Shown piece after piece: positions 55,401 through 64,000 of a DNA stretch of 64,000 nt. Within the stretch, counting starts at the first letter, position 1. The number at the start of each line of letters is the position of its first letter. The notes beneath the pieces were generated by a model, which was given only the letters and a program-made list of their open reading frames with translations, did no database searches and was not told the DNA's origin. The position numbers and the translations under genes are program-made. This stretch comes from Undaria pinnatifida (taxonomy: Eukaryota; Sar; Phaeophyceae; Laminariales; Alariaceae): assembly GCA_012845835.1 (NCBI GenBank), contig JABAKD010000027.1, positions 11,776,487 to 11,840,486 of the forward strand, in the 5' to 3' direction.

Positions 55401-58400
55401 CCCCTCCCCCTTCCCTCTGATTCTGCTTCCGACACAGACCTGCCAACTAGCATTGGACTTAATTGCCTGGCGCAGCAAGCAGGGGACCGACGCTACCATC
55501 CCCGGTGGCGATGCGGCCCGAGGCGAGGGAGACACTAACCCTTATCTCTCTGTCGACCCTGCCCCCAGCTGCGGCGTGGGCGGCGGGGAAGTAGAAGGGG
55601 GAGAAGGGGGGGGGTTGGCGCGCGACGCTACGCCGGAGGAGATGGGGAAGAGGCTGCGAGACCAAGAAAGGAGTCTTTTTGAGAGATACAGGTGTAGTCT
55701 ACGACGAGTCGTGTTTTTTGTTCTTCATTTTTTTTTTTTTTTCTACTTCGTATGCATTGTGGGTAGTGTTGGATATCGTATACCAGGTAGAAAGTTTTCA
55801 TACATCCAAATATTAAATATCGCACTTTCGATATATCGTATTTCGACGTATCAAATATCAGGCTTTTGATATGTGGTATCCAAGTGTTTAGCCCTCCTTC
55901 TACATAATCCCCTAGTATCCACTTATTTTTATTTCGTCATGCTGCATGCGTACTGATTCGAAGCTTCTTTATCTCCCTCTCTCTCCCTCTCTCTCACCCC
56001 ACCCGTCGATTTCGCCATTGTGGCGCGTTGCCCTCAAGGGCTATGTTTTCTCTGAGAAATCGGGGAGGAGAAATAGCAGCGCTGGAGCTAGCATCAGCGT
56101 TCCGCGACGAAGATAATTCTCTTTTCAAGCACGAGGTGATCATCGGATAAGCATTGCTTGTCACTATAGTAGCACAGGACACCTATGAACAGAATAAGGC
56201 CGTGGGGGCACCCCTAAGGAATGTTTTGTCAGGTACGCGCGAGTACAACGTTTCGCCAAAACATGCAAGCATCTTGGAGATTGAAGTGAGAGTTTAGTAA
56301 AAAAAACAAGATACACCATTTTTCGGAATATAAGAAATGCTGCCAATACGCAAAAATCATTCAGGGCCTTTTTGCCTTTCTTTGTTTTCAAAGTCGCAAT
56401 ATCCACTACCCCAAACGGGAGTGTAATTTGCCTGCTCGCACTTTTTTCGGGTACGAATTTAGAAGTGCCTCAAAGAGGTGCGCGAAAGCCCTAGCAGAGT
56501 GTTGGTGAAAGCTGTTTTTGCGTATGTGTTGTTGATGGTAGTACGTACTCGAGCGCAAAATGAACCGAGTTGTCTCTTTTGAACGTTTTGGTGATGCTCG
56601 CTGGCAACTTTGATTTCACGAGATCACCTCGCGAATCGAATCGTTTCTGGCTGCCTACGACTGCTGTCTGGTGCACCCGACGTCCTCACACACCCCGATA
56701 GGAGCGGTGCCTCGATTTCTCGGGGCTGATGCTGCTTGTGAGCAGCTGTGGCTGTCCGCAAGTGATTTGGACACGTGCAGTGCGAGGTTGTTTTTGTCTC
56801 ATTTATTTCGTATCTTCCGAATTTCGACCGTTTCGACCACTGCAGAACAACAAAGTCGAGTTGTAGACCTCCGTCGAGAGAGTGCGAACGGCCACTCTGA
56901 ACAGATTATCGAGCTGCTATGGATTGAGCACTAAAAAGTAGCACCCGCTCGCGCTGGCGCGCACCAGCTGAAGGCCGAATTGCAGGGTGTGTTGAAAACA
57001 TGCGGCGTAATTGAATGCGCCCGAAAAATGTTTAAAGTTAGAGTGAGGCGGAAACCCGGGGATGGGGGCTGGATATGACCGACCGTGGCGGCTACTCCCT
57101 TAACATGAAGAAAATGAAAAGCTGCTAGTGTTTTTTTTAAAATCCAAATTGATATTTATTCCAGCAAAGTTGGTTAGGTCCTCAGTTGGGGTGTCCCATA
57201 TCTGCTGTAAAAATCTCGGGGCTTTTTCACGTGTCAGCTCGAGTCAGGCTAACCAGTCCCGACCCGTGAGGTTTAAAAACCTCCCGACCCGACCCGACCC
57301 GACCCGACCCGACCCGACCCGACCCGACCCGACCCGACCCGACCCGACCCGATGCGACCCGACCCGACCCGACCCGACCCGACCCGACCCGACCCGACCC
57401 GACCCGACCCGACCCGACCCGACCCGACCCGACCCGACCCGACCGACCCGACCCGACCCGACCCGACCCGACCCGATGCGACCCGACCGACCCGACCCGA
57501 CCCGACCCGACCCGACCCGACCCGACCCGACCCGACCCGACCCGACCCGACCCGACCCGACCCGACCCGACCCGACCCGACCCGACCCGACCCGACCCGA
57601 CCCGACCCGACCCGACCCGACCCGACCCGACCCGACCCGACCCGACCCGACCCGACCCGACCCGACCCGACCCGACCCGACCCGACCCAACCCGACCCGA
57701 CCCGACCCGACCCGACCCGACCCGACCCGACCCGACCCGACCCGACCCGACCCGACCCGACCCAACCCGACCCGACCCGACCCGACCCGACCCGATGCGA
57801 CCCGACCCGACCCGACCCGATGCGACCCGACCCGACCCGACCCGACCCGACCCGACCCGACCCGACCCGACCCGACCCGACCCGACCCGACCCGACCCAA
57901 CCCGACCCGACCCGACCCGACCCGACCCGACCCGACCCGACCCGGATCGACCCCACCCGACCCGACCCTACCCGTGATATTTCCAAGCACCTCCGGACCC
58001 AACCCATCTCGACCCGCGAGATTTTGATGACCTCCGGACATGACGATCGGTGGGTCGGGTCATGATCCGTGAAAAGCCCTGTTTTTGGAATATTTTGGGG
58101 AAAAGGTGCGATTCTTCTCGTGGCAAGGGGTAGCAGCCTGGGAAAGTACTAGATGCCCCCTTTCCTACCGTGGCATGCCTCGCTTACCGCTCAGCCCCCC
58201 CCACCCCCCCCTGGCGCGCGACGCGCGTGGTATTTTAGGTGGCCTATGTCCTCGGGCAGATGCAGCACCCGGCGACGGTGCCGGCGCTTGGGGGCGTCCT
58301 GGCGGACCTCGCCGAGCACGAGATGGTACGGCACGAGGTGAGACTATTTCGAGCGAAGACCAGTTTATAGCTTTGACGACTCTTAGTAAATAGGGACCCC

Positions 58401-58856
58401 TTTCGAAGTGCCTGAAGCGCCCGCCCACCGCCACCAGCGCACACGAGCTGACCACAGTTACAATTTTTCTGCTTAGCGAGTGCCTAGCGGCAGCTATTTT
58501 CATCTACTGGGGTCCGCCGCGGGAAGGAACAGGCCTCAATTTTTGTGGCTCGTCCCAACCACCTTAGCTTGAGTGGGGGTATCCCCCCCCCCCTCCCCTC
58601 CAGGGCACCCCCTCCTCCCGGGGTACCTTCTCCCCCCCTCCCCCCCCCTCCCCCAACCCCTAATCGAAAAATACATTACGCGTTTGGCTATCGAAGGAAA
58701 AAAAAAGTCCACAACGGCCTGCTTGTTCTGCTATTGTGTGCTACCGGGTACCTGGTATAATATGTACCGTAGCCTCTACGCGTTTGATGGATGGATCAAT
58801 CATCTAACGCCTGCTTCTTTATTTCGCTTTTTACTTTACATGGCGACACCACCACC

Positions 58857-58894
<38 letters not shown>

Positions 58895-59403
58895 CAGCAA
58901 CGTTCGCGATGGGCGTGGTCTCAAGGCGGAATAATGCGAAACGCCCTACTGATTCCAATCTGTTCCCCCCCAAAGCAGGCTGCAGTTCTAAAAAGGTAGC
59001 ATTTTGGTGTTATCCGTGGAGAGCCTCCATGTCAGGGGAATGGAAGCAAACCTCTTTACGTTTTGTTTTTATTGCTTTTGCAACCAAAACAACCCCCGTT
59101 GTTTTGCAACGAAAAACCTTTTTTTTTGCAACAAAAAGAACAACCACCATCAAATGTATTGCTTCCTCTCGTGCCCCCCGGTGTTTCGCCTCAACAACAA
59201 CGTGCTTGGATGGCATGGTCTCGGGTGGAATGGCGTGATTGCCGCGCTGCCGGGGGAGGCAGGCGGCTGAAGCTCTCGGGGCGATCGGAGGAGAGGAGGC
59301 GGAGAAGCTGCTCAAAAAGTTCACGGAAGACCACGTCGTCACGGTGAAGGAGAGCTGCGAGGTAGCGCTCGACACCATGGACTACTGGTCTGCTCGAGCC
59401 TGA
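43473..59403 (+). CDS. DOHH: Deoxyhypusine hydroxylase (8 exons)
   Basis: Exons: 43473-43626, 53568-53624, 54449-54531, 55110-55199, 55438-55691, 56039-56135, 58239-58337, 59263-59403. All junctions are GT/AG with matching phases, giving 324 aa (the family is usually ~300). The enzyme hydroxylates deoxyhypusine on eIF5A to finish hypusine, in the cytosol, using a di-iron centre in a HEAT-repeat scaffold. All four metal-ligand His-Glu pairs are present: RHE at 64-65, VRHE at 97-98, FKHE at 244-245 and VRHE at 277-278. Typical strings: DRSQPIAKR, ALLRHELAYILGQMQ, AAEALGAIG (twice), TCQLAL, NPYLSVDPAP, LFERYRAMFSLRN, VKESCEVALDTM. The linker between the two HEAT halves (exon 5) has an extra Gly/Glu-rich insert, which explains the added length. 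Introns are 238 nt to 9.9 kb. Intron 6 carries a (CCCGA)n array and intron 1 a nested gene. Confidence 0.96.
43901..44120. mobile_element. CAGC-type MITE, complete uninterrupted copy
   Basis: Begins CAGCTGTCAGATTTTG and ends with CTTCGATCTCACAGCTG, so the ends are an imperfect inverted repeat (CAGCTGTCAGA / CAGCTGTGAGA). Contains CCTTAATGAGGACACACAAC, the empty TTAA site that is filled in the copy at 25.5 kb. Confidence 0.75.
45291..47625 (+). pseudogene. Nested Cys-rich gene in DOHH intron 1, apparent frame break
   Basis: Three 3' exons are clean: 45924-46027, 47079-47246 and 47521-47625 (TGA 47623-47625). All join in phase to give ...VWKLCLGTRSLNKLKFALVV... / KPCEAAAEGRQVGEDINTKF... / IHKIIDKKQECKVLG...LLRKQC. 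The upstream exon ends at 45685 (AAAC|GTGAGT, phase 1, as required). Its 3' half reads SCNLNKKHWGSGDNPRVGDW-C, but its 5' half, FAKRTKASAGGGSANSSGGG then NPDWPCPSKGCDGFLIARNR and DAVCDTCRSDEPSTCQAF, is in another frame. The switch is near 45530-45560, and no intron fits. The cysteine spacing suggests a zinc-binding module. The family is not recognised. It is either a frameshifted relic or a live gene with an assembly error. The 5' start is undefined: a Gly/Ser linker precedes the Cys region. Confidence 0.5.
46009..46640. repeat. ~140-270 bp imperfect repeats that duplicate an exon-intron junction
   Basis: The 3' end of the nested gene's exon plus donor, GGCAGTCCCGTCGTCGGGGTAAGC (46011-46034), recurs as a diverged copy at about 46265-46290 and again near 46560-46585. 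Between them are GATTTCTTTTTCATRC, CACTTYATGYATGTACGA and GATCCATGCAGTGACGC blocks repeated two to four times. Confidence 0.7.
48818..48906. mobile_element. TTAA-MITE copy 8
   Basis: CCCCTTTTAGAGCCCCC, CTTCCCTATACTAACTTGAA, TTTTCCAGTTGTAAAGGCG then TTAT. The left border is mutated. In DOHH intron 1. Confidence 0.65.
49585..50855 (+). repeat. Cluster of about seven tRNA-like units
   Basis: Units at about 49590-49653 (partial), 49703-49778, 49858-49934, 49998-50073, 50508-50586, 50671-50744 and 50780-50852. Each has TGACATT-like 5' and GGTGTCA 3' ends that can pair, a GGTCTAGTAGATAGACT A-box/D-arm, a constant GTCCGCTTATAAGCCTGG middle and a GGTTCGAATCC B box. A-rich spacers with GATCCTCATGAAAAATCGAT follow. 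The middle arm does not form a normal 5-bp anticodon stem around the central TTATAA, so these look like tRNA-derived retroposons or decayed tRNA genes. A CAGC-type MITE interrupts the cluster at 50119-50339. Confidence 0.65.
50119..50339. mobile_element. CAGC-type MITE within the tRNA-like cluster
   Basis: From GTCAGATTTTGTCCCCCTC through AGTCGCCGACCTACATCCTT to CTTCGATCCCACAGCTG. Nearly identical in layout to 43901-44120, with an uninterrupted TTAATGAGGACACACAAC. Confidence 0.72.
51000..52860. other. DOHH intron 1, no gene recognised
   Basis: Unique-looking sequence with an interrupted GTAGTGCT triplicate (about 52108-52136). Open frames of 100-159 codons occur on both strands (for example minus 52067-52546) without family motifs or splice context. 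Confidence 0.4.
52862..52955. mobile_element. TTAA-MITE copy 9, with intact TTAA on both sides
   Basis: TTAA then CGCCTTTACAACTGGAAA, ACTTGAAGTTAGTATAGGGA, GGGGGCTCTAAAGGGGG then TTAA. Flanks CTGAATGACGGGACTCC and AATCGTCGGGATG match the uninterrupted GTGCACC-family copy near 17.9 kb (reverse strand), whose target is CTCCTTAACC. Confidence 0.82.
53694..53911. mobile_element. CAGC-type MITE overlapping the start of DOHH intron 2
   Basis: Begins CAGCCGTGAAACCGAAG, includes CCATTAAGGACTAGGTCGGC, and ends GGGGGACAAAATCTGACGGCTG. It starts 69 nt after exon 2. Confidence 0.72.
54560..54590. repeat. Poly-G tract in DOHH intron 3
   Basis: About 25 consecutive G residues shortly after the exon 3 donor. 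A strong candidate for quadruplex formation and for assembly length error. Confidence 0.9.
57225..58085. repeat. GGGTC foldback element with ~670-bp (CCCGA)n array in DOHH intron 6
   Basis: Left border GGGGCTTTTTCACGTGTCAG, right border GATCCGTGAAAAGCCCTG, so the ends are inverted copies. Inside, GAGGTTTAAAAACCTCC and a (CCCGA)n array (about 57283-57960) with CCGATG and CCAA variants, then TATTTCCAAGCACCTCC. Arg-Pro-Asp-Pro-Thr and Gly-Arg-Val-Gly-Ser open frames of 237-299 codons are artefacts. Confidence 0.9.
58550..58900. repeat. C-rich and CAC/CAA simple repeats in DOHH intron 7
   Basis: C-rich tracts at about 58580-58655 and CACCACCA/ACAACAACA triplets at about 58846-58900. No exon recognised. 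Confidence 0.7.
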
Positions 59404-59519
59404 TCCCGGGACTCGCTACTCCTGCCTATGAATTTATCAGAGCCTGGTCCCGGGAGTCACTATCTACGAAGTCATTGGAGCCTACCTCGTAACCTGCCTC
59501 GGATTATATTTTTATTATT

Positions 59520-59915
59520 GGGAGCTGCAGGCAGTATTTGTTTGAAGGTAAGCTGCAGATTTGAGTTTTTGTCTGCTTGATGGAAGCAACGGCCAGCGTT
59601 ATGTTAGGGTCTGTAAGCGGTAGTTGGGAGCTAAGCTGTACGCAGTACTTCTTGGAAGCTAGCCTGCACGCAGTGTTTTTTTTTGGAAGCAGCTGGCTAT
59701 TTTTCTTGGGAGCTAAGCTGTGGACTGTATTTTGTTGGAGTCCAAGCTGCGGGGAAAACTTGCTGGAAGCTAAGCTGCACGCATTTTTTTTAAAAAGCTG
59801 CCTGAGCTGCATGCAGGTTGTTGGGGTCTGCGGGCAGTACTTGTTGGAGGCTGCAAGCGGTACCCGTTGGAGGCAAGGCTGCAGGCAGCATTTGTTGGTC
59901 ATCTGCCGGCAGTAT
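59520..59915. repeat. GCTGCAGGCAGTATTTGTTGGAA minisatellite
   Basis: Degenerate units of about 30-50 bp pairing AAGCTGCA with GCAGTAYTTGTTGGA. They continue after an interruption at about 60855-60910 and again at 61375-61500. Confidence 0.75.
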
Positions 59916-59924
59916 TTCGCAGGC

Positions 59925-60840
59925 TTTTCACGGGTCACGATCCGGCCCGCGGGTCGGGTCAGGAGGTTTAGAAAACTATCGCGGATTGAGTCGGGGCGGG
60001 TCAGGAGGTGTTGGAAAATCCCACGGGTCGACTCTAGTTGAGTCGGGGCGGGTCAGGAGGTGTTGGAAATTCCACGGGTCGAGTCTGGCTGAGTCGGGGT
60101 GGGTCAGGAGGTGTTGGAAATCCCACGGGTCGAGTCTGGTTGAATCGGGGCGGGTGAGGAGGTGTTGGAAATCCCACGGGTCGAGTCTGGTTGAGTCGGG
60201 GCGGGTCAGGAGGTGTTGGAAATCCCACGGGTCGAGTCTGGGTGAGTCGGGGCGGGTCTGGTTGAGTCGGGGCGGGTCAGGAGGTGTTATGAATCCCACG
60301 GGTCGAGTCTGGTTGAGTCGGGGCGGGTCAGGAGGTGTTGGAAATCCCACGGGTCGAGTCTGGTTGAGCCGGGGCGGATCAGGAGGTGTTGGAAATCCCG
60401 CGGGTCGGATCTGGTTGAGTCGGGGCGGGTCAGGAGGTGTTATGAATCCCACGGGTCGAGTCTGGTTGAGTCGGGGCGGGTCAGGAGGTGTTGGAAATCC
60501 CACGGGTCGAGTCTGGTTGAGCCGGGGCGGATCAGGAGGTGTTGGAAATCCCACGGGTCGGATCTGGTTGAGTCGGGGCGGGTCAGGAGGTGTTGGAAAT
60601 CTCACGGGTCGAGTCTGGTTGAGTCGGGGCGGGTTTGGTTGAGTCGGGGCGGGTCAGGAGGTGTTATGAATCCCACGGGTCGAGTCTGGTTGAGTCGGGG
60701 CGGGTCAGGAGGTGTTGGAAATCCCCCGGGTCGAGTCTGGTTGAGTCGGGGCGGGTCAGTAGGTGTTGGAAATCCCACGGGTGGGGCCGGGTCGCCCTGA
60801 ACCGATCCAACCCGCGAGAGGTAACTCGACCCGTGAATAG
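59925..60840. repeat. GGGTC foldback element with a 51-bp satellite, inserted in a minisatellite
   Basis: Left border GGCTTTTCACGGGTCACG, right border GACCCGTGAATAGCC. The interior is about 15 units of 51 bp (GTTGAGTCGGGGCGGGTCAG, GAGGTGTTGGAAATCCCACG, GGTCGAGTCTG). 51 bp is 17 codons, which keeps all frames open. The flanks show TATTT on both sides. Confidence 0.88.
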
Positions 60841-61089
60841 CCATGGTATTTTGTTGAAAGCGAAGCTGCAACAGTACCTGGTGAAAGCTGCAAGCGGCAA
60901 TTTATTTTTATAGAAAGCGTTTCAAATGCGTTGGCTGTGAGTTTGTTCGATCAAGTTTAATGGTCGGTACTCATCTTTGCAAGCTGCGTGTGATGCTCCG
61001 GCCGGGCGCTCTTGTGTCAGATGTGTTACTCTTTGAAGGTATAGGTCAACGACCCCCCTGGATGCTGCCAGGGTGAAGGTGCGTGCGAC

Positions 61090-61320
61090 GATCGAGGCGC
61101 ACCACTTTTTTCTTTTGTGGTTCCTCAATTTGGAAGCTTAAGACCTCTCCCTCCCAAAACCTTATTTGTAGAAAAAAAAACTGCTGACGGATGAAACATC
61201 CCAAGGAGCCTAGGTATACAACGAAAGTCACGCGGAAAAAGAACGAATTTCCGACGATTTTGGGTCAAGGAGCCGCGCCAAAAAAATTGCCAAAATAGGT
61301 ATGCCTCTATCGCGTCTTAA
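61090..61320. repeat. GTGCACC dispersed repeat copy
   Basis: GAGGCGCACCACTTTTTTC, CCTCAATTTGGAAGCTTAAG, AACATCCCAAGGAGCCTAGG and TTTCCGACGATTTTGGGTCA. Its AAGCTTAAGA and CAAGGAG sites are free of MITEs. Confidence 0.6.
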
Positions 61321-61499
61321 CGGGACAATTTTGTTTGAGTTTTACCTGTACCTGGTTGTTTTCTTGTTCAAAGCTAACCTGCAGACAGTATTTGTTAGAA
61401 TCGGCAGGCAGTACTTGTTGGAAGCTGCCGGCAGTATTGTTCGAAGCTAAGCTGCAAGCAGTACTTTGATGATGGGAGCTAAGCTGCTGGCAAGTATGT

Positions 61500-63030
61500 T
61501 GGGGGGGAGTAAGGGTAGTTTTTGCGGCATTTCCGCCGCGCGCCTGCTTTGGTTTGAAGACAAACCGGTACATCGATTGCTGGGCGGAAGCATTTTTTTT
61601 TCTTCCTGCTGTTGTTGCATGTGCACGTGCTGAGTGCTGAGAGTGCGTAGCGTAGCTCTCAGTTCCCGTTACGGCGTAAAGGGGTTTTCTGAAGCAGCAG
61701 GCTTTCTGATTTATGTGAAAACAGTCGAAAAGAAGCGTCTTCTTGCAGTGTCGGTTTGTGTTTTTTTTTTGCTGCGACGGTGGCGGCGTCGACAGAGTAC
61801 TTGGCGATAATCGTATGTAGTGGTTCTGTCGTCTGGCTTGTTTGTTGTGCCTATTTTTGTGGTTCGTTTATGCAGTTTCGTTTGCTCTAACAACTAATAA
61901 CCGTCTTACAGACTACACCCCATTTGTTAAGGAATGTGAGGGTGTTAGCCCGTTTCACCACTGGAGCACTTACTGGCAAAAAAGGTTAACCAGTAATTGT
62001 CTACCCAAACTAAGCGTTATAATAGGACTGCACACGCCTCTTTGTTGGGGGGACAACATGCTTGGAATTTGAGAGGGAAACGGTTTCCGCCGGGGAAATG
62101 GTTAACGGAAATGCAATTTCCGCTTTTTTTTGTCGATTGGTTTTGGCAGAGGGGCAAAGAAGAGATACCACTACACTGCTTTATGGAAGGATATTCGATT
62201 TTTATCGGAACGACATCATCTACGCTGTATTGTCGGAGGGCAACAGTTTAATAGTAATTGATTTTACTTCTTGGGGGGGTTGTACGCGTAGGCGAGTCAA
62301 CGGATGGATGCACGAGAGAGGCAGCGTTGTTTTGATGGCCTTGGTTCCCACCCGCCGCTTGGTGCAATGTTAGCCTGGTTGGTGAGAACCCGACGTGCTC
62401 CGTCCCAGCACCTATAGGGATGCGAGGGTCTATGGTCTTAATAGTACGGTCGTGACTGATGTTATACAGTGTTATTGGTAAACTCACCACGCCCCTAATT
62501 CTGCTCGTGCCTCGACGGCGTTCGTATGCTTGAGTGACACTGCCGCTTAGCTTTCAGCTTAGCTTTCAGTTGCTGGCGTACCGGCACTGCTGTGTTCATT
62601 TTGAGAACCTGTGGTGTACAGCAGCTGGCACACCGGTACTCTCCAGCGGCAGCCGGCGCTTTCTACTCCACCCGCATACTGACGCACAGCAGTGCAGTGG
62701 TTGTTCCCATCTACGCCAATATTCACACAGGTTTCGGGTGGTTCCCATCTATGCCAAGCGATGTTACCGGCACTAATATAGCGGGCAACCGGCTCTATGG
62801 AAGGACGTCAAACTGGAATGCGCATACGCGCGATTACACACGACAGCCACAATGTAGCACTCAGGACGCACCATGTCCACTTGAGCCCCCTGCTAGGACT
62901 AAGACGGCAGGGTCGGTTATACTTAAAACAAGTTGTAACGTACATACTTGTTCGCAGCAATGAGGGTGGACGCGTGCTACAGGCAAAAAAAAAAATGCAT
63001 GATTCTCGTTGTGTACCCTAGACCACGACA
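61500..63030. other. Intergenic, no gene recognised
   Basis: Contains a fragment of the 0.6-kb direct-repeat family (about 62366-62465) and a tRNA-like repeat fragment (about 61955-62020). One frame near 62180-62275 reads LYGRIFDFYRNDIIYAVLSE but has no splice context. Not called. Confidence 0.4.
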
Positions 63031-63034
63031 TTTT

Positions 63035-63145
63035 TCATCCGGTACTACTTAAGTAGCAGTTTTTTTTTTCTCTCCAAATCAATTTTTGGGAGAGGTCCGA
63101 ATTTGAGGAAGCCTCAGAAAAACAGTGGTGCACCTCTGTGTTGGC
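63035..63145. repeat. GTGCACC dispersed repeat copy, reverse
   Basis: TTTGGGAGAGGTCCGAATTT, GAGGAAGCCTCAGAAAA and CAGTGGTGCACCTCTG. It lacks the TTAA at the usual position (GGTCCGAA). Confidence 0.5.
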
Positions 63146-64000
63146 ATACGTCGGTGGTGAGTGCACTGCGTCACCAGGGAGGTGCTGCAGTTGAAGCCGA
63201 AAAAAGTGTGATACGACTTTGTATTATTATTATTATTATTATTATTAATAATAGGGAATATTTTGCCCGCTCGTCACTATTGTTACCGGTACACGGTAAC
63301 CTTTTTTGCATGCGGTCCTCCTTTGTATCAAAAATCTTATCAAGAGCGTGCAGCACAATATAATAGTAGTGCAACAAGGATCATTGTTCTGCGCACGTGT
63401 CGTCGTCTGCGCACGCGGCACCTGGGACATATGTATGGATTTTCCGCTATGTACTGAAAACCTCAGTGAAGTTCGGAATCTGTACAGACATCAGGATCAT
63501 CAGGACGAGGCGGGGAGGAGTAGTGTCGGCTCGTATCAGCGAGTTTAAGGTACCCAATACCCGGCACCTGACCCCTACGAGCAGTTGTAGGGGTTTCGGA
63601 TATCCGCCTTCGGCCCCCTCCAACCTCACGGCAACCTTTCAACTGCCAACGGCTTCCAACGTCCAACGCGCCGTCCAGCGGTCGCGTGACCAATGAAAAT
63701 TAAGCGGATAGAATGCGAAAGTTTGCGAAACGGCACCGGTCTCGCCGCATACTAGGAGAAAGTTGAAGTCGAAGACCAGCGCAGAGGCGACGCAGCAAGC
63801 GTTCTGTGGTTGCTCAGCAGCCAGCGACCATCTCCAGCCGCCACCTCGACAAGACCAAGACATCGATTTTGGGATTTTCAAGCGCGGCCGGGGTTCCTAT
63901 CCTTCCGGTGGCACAAAAGCGGGTTGTGGTACCTGGTACCGTAGATTTTTTGGGGTTGTCCTCTTCTAAGGTCGCCGCCTACCAATCTGTACTGAAATAT
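63146..64000. other. Right end of window, no gene recognised
   Basis: An ATT triplet run lies at about 63221-63250. Open frames up to 99 codons lack motifs. An exon of a gene continuing to the right cannot be excluded. Confidence 0.35.

Noticed and set aside
56671-56934. Open frame in DOHH intron 6 (VHPTSSHTPIGAVPRFLGAD...).
   Set aside because: Composition is protein-like, but there is no start, no clear acceptor and no match to the HEAT-repeat pattern; DOHH is complete without it.
57128-58065. Open frames of 237-299 codons with Arg-Pro-Asp-Pro-Thr or Gly-Arg-Val repeats on both strands.
   Set aside because: Translation of the (CCCGA)n array inside DOHH intron 6, which is bounded by well-supported exons.
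59818-60642. A 274-codon open frame, and 209 codons on the other strand.
   Set aside because: A 51-bp tandem repeat, so the frame never closes; it has no start context or splice structure.
1-64000. CRISPR arrays, operons, ribosome binding sites, riboswitches, prophage.
   Set aside because: Nothing of the kind is present; gene structure is spliced and eukaryotic, and tandem arrays lack the spacer-repeat layout of CRISPR.

Overview
This is a eukaryotic nuclear window, gene-poor and very repeat-rich. It probably comes from a stramenopile, most plausibly a brown alga; that assignment is an inference. It rests on multi-exon genes with introns up to 9.9 kb, a flagellar-type coiled-coil gene, TTAGGG-type interstitial telomeric repeats, and very abundant triplet and pentamer repeats. 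There are no operons. Nearly all long uninterrupted reading frames are translations of simple repeats, so the genes had to be rebuilt from exons with GT/AG borders and matching phases.

Layout. (1) 1-1726, minus strand: first coding exon of a short-chain dehydrogenase/reductase that runs off the left edge. (2) 2549-17321, plus strand: a 10-exon gene for a Gln-rich, TPH-like coiled-coil protein of about 616 aa, probably flagellar/axonemal. Its introns hold hexamer, pentamer, 11-mer, ATC and CCA arrays. These two genes are head to head across about 820 bp of triplet-repeat DNA. (3) 17322-32010: repeat-dominated intergenic DNA with a pair of ~0.6 kb direct repeats 4 kb apart. (4) 32819-41487, plus strand: a two-exon F-box protein of 620 aa, FBXO31-like, with a 6.8 kb intron. 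(5) 43473-59403, plus strand: deoxyhypusine hydroxylase (DOHH), eight exons, 324 aa, with all four metal-binding His-Glu pairs. Its 9.9 kb intron 1 contains a second, same-strand, spliced Cys-rich gene (about 45.3-47.6 kb) with an apparent frame break, and a cluster of tRNA-like units (49.6-50.9 kb). (6) 59404-64000: minisatellites and repeats.

The main discovery-type signal is the repeat system. A ~90 bp element with TTAACsCCTTTA termini occurs about ten times. In four places it sits inside a copy of another repeat whose uninterrupted copies are in this same window, and each time the insertion point is a TTAA. This behaves like a piggyBac-type MITE. A second MITE-like family (~220 bp, CAGCyGTsAGA ends) and a foldback-like family (termini GGGCTTTTCACGG) are also resolved. 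The foldback family carries the (GGGTC)n and 51-bp arrays inside it and lies in introns of all three large genes.

The protein-coding genes are unrelated in function: hypusine formation on eIF5A, ubiquitin-ligase substrate recognition, and flagellar structure. There is no sign that they act together.
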